NCBI RefSeq assembly: GCF_024362325.1 | Contig: NZ_CP101497.1 | Span: forward strand, 1,426,001-1,490,000 | DNA from: Microcella humidisoli | Lineage (GTDB): Bacteria > Actinomycetota > Actinomycetes > Actinomycetales > Microbacteriaceae | DNA: 64,000 bases | Reading direction: 5' to 3' | Shown: piece after piece, positions 46,030 to 53,973 of the stretch | How positions within the stretch are numbered: the first letter of the stretch is position 1 | Layout: each line of letters opens with the position of its first letter | The notes under the pieces: generated by a model | Told to the model about the DNA's origin: nothing | Database searches by the model: none | Seen by the model: the letters and a program-made list of their open reading frames with translations, nothing else | Position numbers and translations under genes: made by a program

Positions 46030-47507
46030 CCGGCGAAGTAGTCCGTGCGCACGCGGCGGACTCCGGCCCGTCGGAGGGCCGTGCGGGCTGCCGCGACGAC
46101 GGAGGGCGCGCCGGAGACGTACCCGCGCCGCGCGGCGAGGTCGGGGATCAGCTCCCGGAGGGCATCCGCCGACAGCTGGTCGGGAGCCAGCTCGACGAGG
46201 CGCGTTCCGGCGGCGTCGATCACGTCTCGGTACAGCACCTCTCCTGGGTTCGACGAGATCACGACGAGCACGATGTCGCGCTGCTCGCCCCGCTCGGCGA
46301 GGCTCGCGAGCTGGCTCGCGAAGGGCGTGATGCCGATGCCCCCGGCGACCATGACGAGCGGGATGCCCGCATCGCGCGGCAGCAGGAAGTCGCCGGCCGT
46401 CTGCGTCGCCGCGATGCGCGTGCCCGGCTCGAGGGTGCCGAGGGCCGCCTTGAACGAGCTGCCGCCCTCGGGAGTGCGGATGCCGATCGTGAGACGCGGC
46501 TCGTCGGCGACCGCGCGCTCGGGGGCGGAGGCGATCGAGAAGGTTCGGCGCATGCCGCGGATGTCGGCAGCGTGCGGAAGATGCAGCTCGAGGTACTGCC
46601 CCGCCTCGAAGCGCAGGGGGCGGGACGGCTCGAAGCGGTACTCGGTCGCGAACGGCGACAGCGCCGCGCGGTCGACCAGCCGCACCGAGAAGCCCTCGCG
46701 ACGCGACACGGCGAAGGCCACGATGTTGCCGAGCACGAGGGCGAGCTCGGGCGAGGTGTAGATCGGTCCGAAGCCGAACGGCACCGAGAAGGCCACGGCG
46801 ACGACCGCGGCGGTCAGCCACTGCTGCCAGCGCCGTGGCGGCAGGGTCACGGGTTCGCTCAGCATGAAGCCCGCGAGGAAGACCACGGGGAACAGCTGCA
46901 GCACGGTCGTGATCGCGCCGAGCGGTGCCGTGCCTGTCACGACGAGCCGGATGCCGATGAGCACGATCGTGAGCCCGATGAAGATGAGCCCGACGTCGAG
47001 TCGGCGGGTGCGGTCGAGCAGCAGCAGAGCGCCGACCGCGACGGCGGGCAGCAGGGCGGGCGTCGCGACCCACCAGAACCCGACCCCCTGGCCGGCGTAG
47101 TAGCCGATGATGCCCGCGATGAGCACGCCCGTGGCGGCCGGGTTGAGCAAGTGGCGCCCGCGCCACACGATGAGGTACTTCGAGAGCGCCGCGAGCACGC
47201 CGGCGCCTGCTGCGGCGATGAGGCCCGGTGTGGTCAGGCTCGGCTGCACGATGCACGTGACGATGAGCGCCGTGATGACGCTCGACTCGCGGTGCGGCAC
47301 GACGTGCGCGAGCCGCGCGGCGATCTCGTTGGCGCCGAGCGTCGCGACGACGACGACGCCGAGCGTGCCGAGGATGGCGTATCCGTCGGGGCCGATCACG
47401 TCGAGGAACCCGAAGAGCACCGCCTGGGCGAGCAGGATCGCGAGCGTGATGGTCGCGAGCCGGTACATGCTCACGCGGCCGGTCAGCGCATCAACCCGTG
47501 CTCTCAT
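46023..47507 (-). CDS. RnfD/NqrB-like membrane domain fused to ferredoxin-NAD(P)+ reductase domain
   Basis: A 494-residue redox protein. Residues about 15-265 hold eight or nine helices with the NqrB/RnfD segment SKYLIVWRGRHLLNPAATG (109-127) and FLAGFMLSEPVTLPPRR. Residues about 272-494 are an FNR module: FAD-binding RTFSIAS (321-327), NAD(P)-binding AGGIGITPF (388-396), and the C-terminal GYVSGAPSVV and DYFAGY. It would take electrons from cytosolic NAD(P)H through FAD to an extracytoplasmic acceptor. Next to ApbE and two FMN-binding lipoproteins, these are the likely acceptors. In Rnf and Nqr complexes these parts are separate subunits. The ATG at 47507 overlaps the apbE stop by 4 nt. Confidence 0.85.
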   Translation of the reverse strand: MRARVDALTGRVSMYRLATITLAILLAQAVLFGFLDVIGPDGYAILGTLGVVVVATLGANEIAARLAHVVPHRESSVITALIVTCIVQPSLTTPGLIAAAGAGVLAALSKYLIVWRGRHLLNPAATGVLIAGIIGYYAGQGVGFWWVATPALLPAVAVGALLLLDRTRRLDVGLIFIGLTIVLIGIRLVVTGTAPLGAITTVLQLFPVVFLAGFMLSEPVTLPPRRWQQWLTAAVVAVAFSVPFGFGPIYTSPELALVLGNIVAFAVSRREGFSVRLVDRAALSPFATEYRFEPSRPLRFEAGQYLELHLPHAADIRGMRRTFSIASAPERAVADEPRLTIGIRTPEGGSSFKAALGTLEPGTRIAATQTAGDFLLPRDAGIPLVMVAGGIGITPFASQLASLAERGEQRDIVLVVISSNPGEVLYRDVIDAAGTRLVELAPDQLSADALRELIPDLAARRGYVSGAPSVVAAARTALRRAGVRRVRTDYFAGY

Positions 47508-48427
47508 GCGAACAGCTCCCCTCGAAACCCCGCGCTCGCCTCGAGGCGACCGTCGATGCTCAGTCGAACCCACTCGAACGAGAACGCTGCGGATAGACGC
47601 GCCGGATCGGTGAGAAACATGGCCGTGGCGAGGCCGTCGGCGACCAGTGCCGAATCGGCGACGACCCAGGTGGCGATGATGCCGTCGGCGACCGGCCGCC
47701 CGGTGACGGCGTCGACGATGTGGTGAAGCCCGGCACCCCACGAACGGCGAGTGAGCGCAGAGGCGCAGAGAGCGGCATCGTGCAGCTCGGCCACGCCGAC
47801 CGCCTTCGTCGGGTCGGCCGGGTTCTCGAGGGCGATCCGGATACTGCGCCCACCCCGTATGCGCACGTCGCCGCTCGCATCGACGAGCGTCTCGGTCACG
47901 CCGCGGGCGGCGAGCAGGTCGCCGACGAGGTCGACGAGATAGCCCTTGCCGGCGGCGCCGACGTCGAGCAGCACGGGAGCCACAGTGTCGAGCTGGAGCC
48001 CGTCGGCCGTGCGGCGCAGGGCGATCGAGTCCACCCAGCTCGGCGCCGGCAGGGGACCGCCGCTCGGGGTCAAGCGGTAGGCGGCGTCGTAGCCGAGGCG
48101 CTCGAGCGAGGCGCCGACGAGGGGGCTGAGCCGCGCATCCGTCAGCGCGTGCAGCTGCTCGTAGAGGTCGAGCAGCGGCTCGGCGTCGGCGGGCAGTCGC
48201 CACGAGCCGGCGTCGCGGGCGATGCGACTGACGAGCGAGTCGTCGCGGAACCTCGACCATTCGCGGTCGAAGCGCTCGATCCGCTCGAGCACGGCGGCGA
48301 GGTCGTCATCGGCGAGCGGCGCTCCGAGCGAGGCCACGGGGGTCTGCGCGCCGCCGACGCCGATGCGCCACGGCGCCCCGATCGCGTCGAAGCTCGTGGG
48401 CGCCGCGGCCTCAGCTCTCGAGCGCAT
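47504..48427 (-). CDS. apbE: FAD:protein FMN transferase (ApbE)
   Basis: A 307-residue ApbE-fold enzyme that attaches FMN covalently to Ser/Thr of target proteins using FAD. Visible family blocks: EWSRFRDDSLVSRIARDAG, LSPLVGASLERLGYD, LLDVGAAGKGYLVDLV, VDASGDVRIRGG, HHIVDAVTGRPVADG and ATWVVADSALVADGLATAMF with the Mg-binding Asp. No signal peptide or lipobox is evident from the ATG at 48427, unlike many ApbE lipoproteins. The start lies 17 nt inside the 3' end of the upstream FMN-binding gene, so the two are coupled. Its substrates are probably the two neighbouring lipoproteins. Confidence 0.9.
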   Translation of the reverse strand: MRSRAEAAAPTSFDAIGAPWRIGVGGAQTPVASLGAPLADDDLAAVLERIERFDREWSRFRDDSLVSRIARDAGSWRLPADAEPLLDLYEQLHALTDARLSPLVGASLERLGYDAAYRLTPSGGPLPAPSWVDSIALRRTADGLQLDTVAPVLLDVGAAGKGYLVDLVGDLLAARGVTETLVDASGDVRIRGGRSIRIALENPADPTKAVGVAELHDAALCASALTRRSWGAGLHHIVDAVTGRPVADGIIATWVVADSALVADGLATAMFLTDPARLSAAFSFEWVRLSIDGRLEASAGFRGELFA

Positions 48428-48845
48428 CCGCCTTGATCGCCGTGAGGGCCTCGCGGAAGCCGTTGCTCGTGAGCGAGGAGCCCGCGACGACGGTGACATC
48501 GAGGGTGTCGATGTCCTCCCCGATCACGAGGGCGCCGATGCCGTCGGCGAACTGGCCCTGATAGTTGGCCGTCGTCGGGTTGTTGGGGTTGACCGTGATC
48601 TCGACGTCGGTGACGAGGTCGTTCTCGAGCTCGATCACGACGATGATGTTCTCGTTGCCGTTGGGCGACTGGTAGGTGCCGTTCGCCTGGTAGGTGCCGT
48701 CGCGGTAGCTCGCGTCGACGGGCACGTCGGTGCCGGCCGCGGTCGAGCACCCCGTGAGGGTGCCGAGCAGGGCGGCGGTGGCGCCGATCGGGGCGGCGAT
48801 GCGCGCGGCAGTCGTGCGGGCGCTCGTGGTCAGCATGCGGGTCAT
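48411..48845 (-). CDS. FMN-binding domain lipoprotein 1
   Basis: A 144-residue lipoprotein: Arg-containing signal, lipobox LTGC with Cys33, then an FMN-binding domain of the NqrC/RnfG type. DASYRDGTYQANGTYQSPNG and LVTDVEITVNPNNPTTANYQ are typical of this family. The ApbE flavinylation site, usually S/T-G-A-T/S followed by LTS, appears as AGSSLTSNGF (121-130), so Ser124 is the predicted FMN attachment residue. GGAGA precedes the ATG at 48845. Very similar to lipoprotein 2 upstream; together they look like a duplicated extracellular flavin carrier. Confidence 0.88.
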   Translation of the reverse strand: MTRMLTTSARTTAARIAAPIGATAALLGTLTGCSTAAGTDVPVDASYRDGTYQANGTYQSPNGNENIIVVIELENDLVTDVEITVNPNNPTTANYQGQFADGIGALVIGEDIDTLDVTVVAGSSLTSNGFREALTAIKADALES

Positions 48846-48976
48846 CGGTTCTCCAGGGCGTCGCGGGGTTCAGGCGGCACTCAGCCGACGGTCATCAGCC
48901 TGTCGGGTCTCGGTGGGTATTCGCTGTACTCGCCTCAAGGGTTTGCCGCATGCCGCGCACGCGGCTCTCGACGGGC

Positions 48977-49444
48977 TCAGCTCTCGACCGCCTCCGCCTT
49001 GATCGACGCCAGCGCCGCACGGAACCCGGTGGAGGTGAGCGACGACCCCGCGACGACGGTGACGTCGAGCGAGTCGATGTCCTGCCCGACGACGAGCTCG
49101 CCGATGCCGCTCGCGAACTCCGCCTGGTAGGTCGAGCTGGTCGCGCTCGTGGGGTACAGGCCGATCTCGACGTCGGTCACGATGTCGTTCTCGAGCTGCA
49201 GCACGACGATGATGCTCTCGCCGCCCGCGGGCGATTGGTAGGCGCCATCGGCGCGATAGCTGCCGTCGCGGTAGCTGGCGTCGACGGCGGCCGTCTCCCG
49301 CGTCGCGTCGTCGGCGGGTTCCGGTGCGGCGACCTGCTCGGCGGCGGCCGCGCACCCGGTGAGGGTGCCGAGCAGCGCGAGGGTGCTGAGGGGCACTGCC
49401 GTGCCGATGCTCCCGGCGCGGGCTGTCCTCGTCCTCCGGTTCAC
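48977..49444 (-). CDS. FMN-binding domain lipoprotein 2
   Basis: A 155-residue paralogue of the next gene: lipobox LTGC with Cys31, an extra Ala/Glu/Pro linker (EQVAAPEPADDATRET), the same VDASYRDGSYRADGAYQSP start of the FMN domain, and AGSSLTSTGF (132-141) with Ser135 as the predicted flavinylation residue. GTG start at 49444 with GAGGAG upstream. It is the first gene of the flavin operon; 131 bp separate it from lipoprotein 1, leaving room for processing or a second promoter, though none is clear. Confidence 0.88.
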   Translation of the reverse strand: MNRRTRTARAGSIGTAVPLSTLALLGTLTGCAAAAEQVAAPEPADDATRETAAVDASYRDGSYRADGAYQSPAGGESIIVVLQLENDIVTDVEIGLYPTSATSSTYQAEFASGIGELVVGQDIDSLDVTVVAGSSLTSTGFRAALASIKAEAVES

Positions 49445-49517
49445 CGATGCTCCTCACTGTCGCGGCCTGCTCTCCAGCGTGCGGGCTGCGGGTAAGCGCG
49501 CGCCGAGAATCTGGCCC

Positions 49518-49549
49518 TTGCGACATTTATGTTCGTAAGGTTTACTAAC
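49518..49549 (+). promoter_or_regulatory. ROK regulator promoter with 19-bp imperfect palindrome
   Basis: Minus-35 TTGCGA (49518-49523), 17-bp spacer, minus-10 TTTACT (49541-49546), 7 nt before the ATG at 49554. GTTCGTAA-GGT-TTACTAAC (49531-49549; one mismatch in 8) lies across the minus-10 and suits autoregulation by the ROK repressor. The region is AT-rich against the background. Confidence 0.6.
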
Positions 49550-49553
49550 AAAC

Positions 49554-50696
49554 ATGACGATGGATGTCGACAGCTTCGGGCCGCGCCGCGTGCTGCGTCC
49601 GAGCGTCAAGGTGCTGCCAGAGCAGGCCCGGGCGCACAACCGATCCCTCGTGCTGCAGACCCTCTACCGCTCGGGCCCCTTGAGCCGTGCCGACCTCGCC
49701 CGCGAGACGGCCCTCACGCGCGTGACCGTGGGCGACCTCGTCGCCGAGCTCATCGACGAGCGGCTCGCGCTCGAGCTCGGCACGCGTGTCGACGCGAGCC
49801 GCCCCGGCAAGCCCGCGACACTGCTCGACCTCAACCGCGACGGCCACCGCATCGTCGGCATCGACCTCGGCGATACCGAGGTGTTCCGCGGCGCCCTCAT
49901 CGACCTCGACGGCATGATCCTCGAGCGTCGCGAGGTCGATGCGCGCGGCCTCGTGGGCGAGGACGCCGCGGCCGCGGCCCTCGCCCTCACCCGCCAACTG
50001 ACGGCGCTCGCCGACCGGCCCGTGCTCGGCGTCGGCATCGGATCGCCCGGCATCGTCGACCTCGCCGGATGCGTGCTCACGGCCCCCAACCGCGGCTGGA
50101 GCGATCTGCCCCTGCAGGCGCGCCTGCAGGCCGAGCTCGGGCTGCCCGTGATCGTCGCCAACGACGCGAACGCCGCGGCGCTCGCCGAGTACGGCTTCGG
50201 CGGAGCATCCGCCGACCTCATGCTGGTGATGATCGGCTACGGCGTCGGCGCGGGGCTGCTGCTCGACGGCACTCCGTTGTTCGGCTCGCGCTTCGCGGCC
50301 GGCGAGATCGGGCACGTTGTCGTCGGCACCGATGGCGGCGAGGCCTGCGCGTGCGGCAAGCACGGCTGCCTCGAGACCTGGCTCGCGGTGCCGCGACTGC
50401 GGGCGCGCCTCGCCGCGGGCGAGCCGCGCGAGGCGGTGCTGCGCCAGGCCGGCGAGCGTCTCGGCATCGCCCTGGCCCCCATCGTCGTGGCCCTCAATCT
50501 CAGCGAGGTGGTGCTCTCGGGCCCCGTCGAGCTGCTGGACGGGAGCCTCGCTGAGGCGACCGTCGACACCCTCCGTCAGCGCACCATGGAGCAGTTCCAC
50601 GGCGACCTGACGGTGCGGTTGACCACGCTCGGAGACGACATCGTGATGCGCGGCGCTGCCGTCATGGTGCTCTCCGCGCGCCTCGGGGTCTCGTGA
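49554..50696 (+). CDS. ROK family transcriptional regulator (NagC/XylR-like)
   Basis: A 380-residue regulator with an N-terminal winged helix (NRSLVLQTLYRSGPLSRADLARETALTRVTVGDLV) and a C-terminal ROK sugar-kinase fold: GIDLGDTEVFRGALIDL, GVGIGSPGIVD, VANDANAAALAEYGFG and the zinc motif CACGKHGCLE. Such proteins bind sugar or sugar phosphate and release operator DNA. It heads the aminosugar locus, 68 nt before the solute-binding protein, and probably senses N-acetylglucosamine or a phosphate thereof. A palindrome over its own promoter suggests autoregulation; none identical is seen before the transporter genes. Confidence 0.88.
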   Translation: MTMDVDSFGPRRVLRPSVKVLPEQARAHNRSLVLQTLYRSGPLSRADLARETALTRVTVGDLVAELIDERLALELGTRVDASRPGKPATLLDLNRDGHRIVGIDLGDTEVFRGALIDLDGMILERREVDARGLVGEDAAAAALALTRQLTALADRPVLGVGIGSPGIVDLAGCVLTAPNRGWSDLPLQARLQAELGLPVIVANDANAAALAEYGFGGASADLMLVMIGYGVGAGLLLDGTPLFGSRFAAGEIGHVVVGTDGGEACACGKHGCLETWLAVPRLRARLAAGEPREAVLRQAGERLGIALAPIVVALNLSEVVLSGPVELLDGSLAEATVDTLRQRTMEQFHGDLTVRLTTLGDDIVMRGAAVMVLSARLGVS

Positions 50697-50714
50697 GGGG
50701 CCCCTGCACCACGG

Positions 50715-50757
50715 GTGCCGGCCGTCGGGCCGGCACGACCATCGCCCTAGGAAAGGT
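50715..50757 (+). promoter_or_regulatory. Leader module 1: hairpin plus CATCGCCCTAGGAAAGG
   Basis: GTGCCGGCC-GTCG-GGCCGGCAC (50715-50736) followed at once by GACCATCGCCCTAGGAAAGG, whose AGGAAAGG is the ribosome-binding site for the solute-binding protein ATG at 50765. The same arrangement recurs at 52045-52103. Confidence 0.6.
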
Positions 50758-50764
50758 ACGCACC

Positions 50765-52021
50765 ATGAGAAAGCTCAGCATTGTCGCGTTCGGCGCGGCC
50801 GCCGCGCTCGCCCTCGCGGGTTGCGCCACGGAGGCCCCCGAGGCCACCACCGGCGCCGAGATCCGCGTCTGGCTCGTCGGCACCGACACCCCGCAGGAGG
50901 CCCGCGACTACCTCGTCGAGACCTTCGAGGCCGAGAACCCCGGCAACACCCTCGTGATCGAGGAGCAGGCCTGGGGAGGGCTCGTCGACAAGCTCACGAC
51001 GAGCCTCTCGGGTAGCGACAGCCCCGACGTCGTCGAGGTCGGCAACACGCAGGCGGCCGCCTTCACGAGCGCCGGTGCGTTCCTCGACCTGACCGCCGAC
51101 TTCGAGGCGCTCGGCGGTGACGACCTCTTGCCCGGGTTCGTCGAGGCCGGCACCTACGACGGGGTCTTCTCGGCGGCGCCGTACTACTCGGGCGCGCGCG
51201 TCGTGTTCTACGACACCGCGCTCTACGAGCAGCTCGGCCTCGAGGTTCCGACGACGCTCGACGAGTACATCGCCAACGGCATCGCGATCGCCGAGGCCAA
51301 CCCCGGCGTCTCGGGCATCTACTTCCCCGGCCAGGACTGGTACAACGCCCTGCCCTACATCTGGGAGAACGGCGGCGAGATCGCCACGTTCGAGGGCGGC
51401 GAGTGGGTGCCCGGCTTCTCGAGCCCCGAGTCGCTCGCGGGCCTCGCACAGGTGCAGCAGGTCATGACCGAGGCCTCGGTCGCGCCGAAGGATGGCAACG
51501 AGGCCGAGGCTCAGGTGCCGTTCTGCGCCGGCGAGATCGGGCACCTCAGTGCTCCGAGCTGGTTCAAGTGGAGCATCCTGGCCCCCGCCGACGCCGAGGC
51601 GCCCGGCTGCCCCGACAAGGAGGCCACCCTCGGTGTGTTCGCCCTGCCGGGCATCGACGGCGGCCCCGCTCAGGTCTTCGCGGGCGGCTCGAACATCGCC
51701 GTGTCGGCCAACTCGCAGTACCCCGAGCTGGCCAAGAAGGCGCTCGCGATCATGCTCAGCGAGGGCTACCAGTCGATTCTCGGCGGTGCCGGCCTCGTGC
51801 CCGCGCTCGTCTCGCTCGGCGACACGATCGGCACCGATGCGACCGCGCAGGCGATCTCGGCAGCGGCGAGCAACGCCAAGCTGACCCCCGCCTCGCCCGC
51901 CTGGGCCGAGGTCGAGGCGGCCGGCGTGCTGCAGGACTTCTTCGTGAAGATCGCGCAGGGCGGTGACGTCGAGGCCCTCGCGGCCGAGGTCGACGCTCGC
52001 ATCGCCGAGATCCTCAACTAG
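50765..52021 (+). CDS. Extracellular sugar-binding lipoprotein (ABC importer)
   Basis: A 418-residue family 1 solute-binding lipoprotein. Signal KLSIVAFGAAAALALAGC with lipobox; mature part has EIRVWLVGTDTPQEARDYLV, PDVVEVGNTQAAAF and GIYFPGQDWYNALPYIWENGG, typical of disaccharide or aminosugar binders of the MalE-like group (compare NgcE/ChiE types). Several Cys (PFCAGEIGH, APGCPDKEA) may form a disulphide. Together with the two permeases downstream it forms an importer; no ATPase is encoded, as usual for actinobacterial systems sharing an MsiK-type ATPase. The genes around it imply N-acetylglucosamine or its oligomers as substrate. Confidence 0.9.
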   Translation: MRKLSIVAFGAAAALALAGCATEAPEATTGAEIRVWLVGTDTPQEARDYLVETFEAENPGNTLVIEEQAWGGLVDKLTTSLSGSDSPDVVEVGNTQAAAFTSAGAFLDLTADFEALGGDDLLPGFVEAGTYDGVFSAAPYYSGARVVFYDTALYEQLGLEVPTTLDEYIANGIAIAEANPGVSGIYFPGQDWYNALPYIWENGGEIATFEGGEWVPGFSSPESLAGLAQVQQVMTEASVAPKDGNEAEAQVPFCAGEIGHLSAPSWFKWSILAPADAEAPGCPDKEATLGVFALPGIDGGPAQVFAGGSNIAVSANSQYPELAKKALAIMLSEGYQSILGGAGLVPALVSLGDTIGTDATAQAISAAASNAKLTPASPAWAEVEAAGVLQDFFVKIAQGGDVEALAAEVDARIAEILN

Positions 52022-52044
52022 CGGTTCAGCACGACTCATCCCCA

Positions 52045-52103
52045 CCGGTGGTGGCCAGTTGCCCCTGGCCACCACCGGACGGTGACCATCGCCCTAGGAA
52101 GGT
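52045..52103 (+). promoter_or_regulatory. Leader module 2: 14-bp hairpin plus CATCGCCCTAGGAAGG
   Basis: CCGGTGGTGGCCAG-TTGCCC-CTGGCCACCACCGG (52045-52078), then GACCATCGCCCTAGGAAGG (one A fewer than in module 1). An mRNA hairpin after a binding-protein gene usually stabilises its message and lowers downstream expression. A GTG at 52113 sits where the ATG is in module 1, but the permease starts at 52136 in another frame. Confidence 0.65.
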
Positions 52104-52135
52104 GACGACACCGTGTCAATCTACAAGGAGCACCC

Positions 52136-53122
52136 ATGGCTCTGGCACCCATCGGCACCCGGCCGGCATCGCCGCCGCCGCACGCCGACCTGCCGCCCCT
52201 CGCGGGCCGCGCCGCGCCACCCGCGCGCCGCCGCCGGCCCCGCACGCTGACTCCGGCCCTGCTGCTCGTGCCCACGGGCGTCGTGCTGCTGGCGATCATC
52301 GGCTGGCCGCTGCTGCAGCTCGTCATCATCTCGTTCCAAGAGTTCGGTCGGGCCCAGATCTTCGGGGCCCCCGCCCCCTGGGTCGGTCTCGACAACTACG
52401 TCGCCGTGCTGAGCGACCCGGTCTTCTGGAATGTGCTCGGCCGCAGCATCCTGTTCGCCGCCGCCAATGTCGCCCTGACCATGGTGCTCGGCACCCTCGT
52501 GGCACTGCTCATGACGCGCCTCAGCCGCTTCTTCCGGCTGCTGGTATCGGTCGGCCTGCTGCTCGCCTGGGCCATGCCCGCCCTCACGGCCGTCGTGGTC
52601 TGGGGGTGGATGTTCGACACCCAGTACGGCGTCATCAACTACGTGCTCAGCCAGCTGCCCGGCGTCGATCTCATCGGCCACTCGTGGCTCATCGAGCCGC
52701 TGAGCTTCTTCGCGGTCGCGACCATCATCATCACGTGGCAGAGCGTGCCCTTCGTGGCGTTCACGGTCTACGCGGGTCTGACGCAGGTGCCCGACGAGGT
52801 GCTCGAGGCCGCGCAGCTCGATGGCGCCGGAGCCGTCGCGCGGTTCCGCCTCATCGTCTTCCCGTACCTCAAGTCGATCTTCCTCGTCGTGACGATCCTG
52901 CAGGTCATCTGGGATCTGCGGGTCTTCACGCAGATCTACGCCCTGCAGGGCATCGGCGGTATCCGCGAGCAGACGAGCACGATCGGCGTCTACATCTTCC
53001 AGACCTCGCTCGGCACGGGCGACTTCGGGGCCGGCGGTGCCATCGCGGTCATCCTCGTGATCATCATGATGGCGATCTCGATCTACTACGTGAAGAAGTC
53101 GATCCAGGAGGAGACGCTGTGA
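52136..53122 (+). CDS. Sugar ABC transporter permease, MalF type
   Basis: A 328-residue permease with a cytoplasmic Pro/Arg-rich N-terminus (about 40 residues) and six transmembrane helices. The coupling (EAA-type) loop is DEVLEAAQLDGAGAVARFRLIVFPYL, with the conserved A-x-x-D-G-A. AAGGAG lies 5 nt before the ATG. The next permease starts inside the stop codon (GTGA). Works with the solute-binding protein upstream in import of an aminosugar, as inferred from context. Confidence 0.92.
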   Translation: MALAPIGTRPASPPPHADLPPLAGRAAPPARRRRPRTLTPALLLVPTGVVLLAIIGWPLLQLVIISFQEFGRAQIFGAPAPWVGLDNYVAVLSDPVFWNVLGRSILFAAANVALTMVLGTLVALLMTRLSRFFRLLVSVGLLLAWAMPALTAVVVWGWMFDTQYGVINYVLSQLPGVDLIGHSWLIEPLSFFAVATIIITWQSVPFVAFTVYAGLTQVPDEVLEAAQLDGAGAVARFRLIVFPYLKSIFLVVTILQVIWDLRVFTQIYALQGIGGIREQTSTIGVYIFQTSLGTGDFGAGGAIAVILVIIMMAISIYYVKKSIQEETL

Positions 53123-53973
53123 GCCCCGCCCTCGTCAAGCGGCAGGCGACGCAGGTCGCGCTCAGCGCGATCGCCGTGGTCGTCTTCCTCGTGAGCGTGT
53201 TCCCGGTCTACTGGATGCTCAACACGAGCCTGCTGCCCAACAACCTCATCCGCGGCCCGGTGCCGCACTTCTGGCCCGACGAGTTCACGCTGCGCAACTA
53301 CGAGCTCGTGCTGAGTGGCGAGGGCCGCGCGCCCTTCCTGCCCGCGCTCGGCAACTCGCTCATGGTCACGCTGCTGACGGTCATGGTCGCGCTGCTGTTC
53401 GCCTTCCTCGCGGCGCTCGCGGTCACCCGGTTCCGGTTCCGCGGCCGCAAGGCGTTCATCCTGACGATCCTCGTCATCCAGATGATCCCGGGCGAGGCCA
53501 TGATCGTCTCCACCTTCCGGGTGCTCGACGGCTGGCAGCTGCTCAACACGATCGTGGGCCTCACGCTCGTCTACGTCGCGACGGTGCTGCCGTTCACGAT
53601 CTGGACGCTGCGCGGCTTCGTCAACGGGGTGCCGATCGAGCTCGAGGAGGCGGCCATGATCGACGGCTGCACGCGCACGCAGGCCTTCTGGCGCGTGACG
53701 TTCCCGCTGCTCGCACCGGGGCTCGTCGCGACGGGCGTCTTCGCCTTCATCCAGGCCTGGAACGAGTTCCTGCTCGCCCTCGTCGTCATGAGTCGGCCCG
53801 AGATGATGACGCTGCCGGTGTGGCTGCGCACCTTCCAGCAGGCGACGCAGACCACGAACTGGGCGGCGATCATGGCGGGCTCGACCCTCATGGCGATCCC
53901 CGTCATCATCTTCTTCCTCGTCGTGCAGGGCCGCATGACGAGCGGGCTCGTCGCCGGGGCGGTGAAGGGATGA
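53119..53973 (+). CDS. Sugar ABC transporter permease, MalG type
   Basis: A 284-residue permease with six transmembrane helices. The EAA loop is IELEEAAMIDGCTRTQAFWRVTFPLL, and the family C-terminal region is FFLVVQGRMTSGLVAGAVKG. It starts at GTG overlapping the MalF-type stop by 4 nt and its own stop overlaps the ATG of nagZ, so transport and catabolism are translationally chained. Forms the channel with the preceding permease. Confidence 0.92.
   Translation: MSPALVKRQATQVALSAIAVVVFLVSVFPVYWMLNTSLLPNNLIRGPVPHFWPDEFTLRNYELVLSGEGRAPFLPALGNSLMVTLLTVMVALLFAFLAALAVTRFRFRGRKAFILTILVIQMIPGEAMIVSTFRVLDGWQLLNTIVGLTLVYVATVLPFTIWTLRGFVNGVPIELEEAAMIDGCTRTQAFWRVTFPLLAPGLVATGVFAFIQAWNEFLLALVVMSRPEMMTLPVWLRTFQQATQTTNWAAIMAGSTLMAIPVIIFFLVVQGRMTSGLVAGAVKG

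Noticed and set aside
52113..52135. Short reading frame starting at the GTG at 52113, before the MalF-type permease
   Set aside because: It has the leader-module ribosome-binding site but is out of frame with the permease and encodes nothing recognisable; AAGGAG before 52136 is the better start signal. Noted only as part of the duplicated leader.
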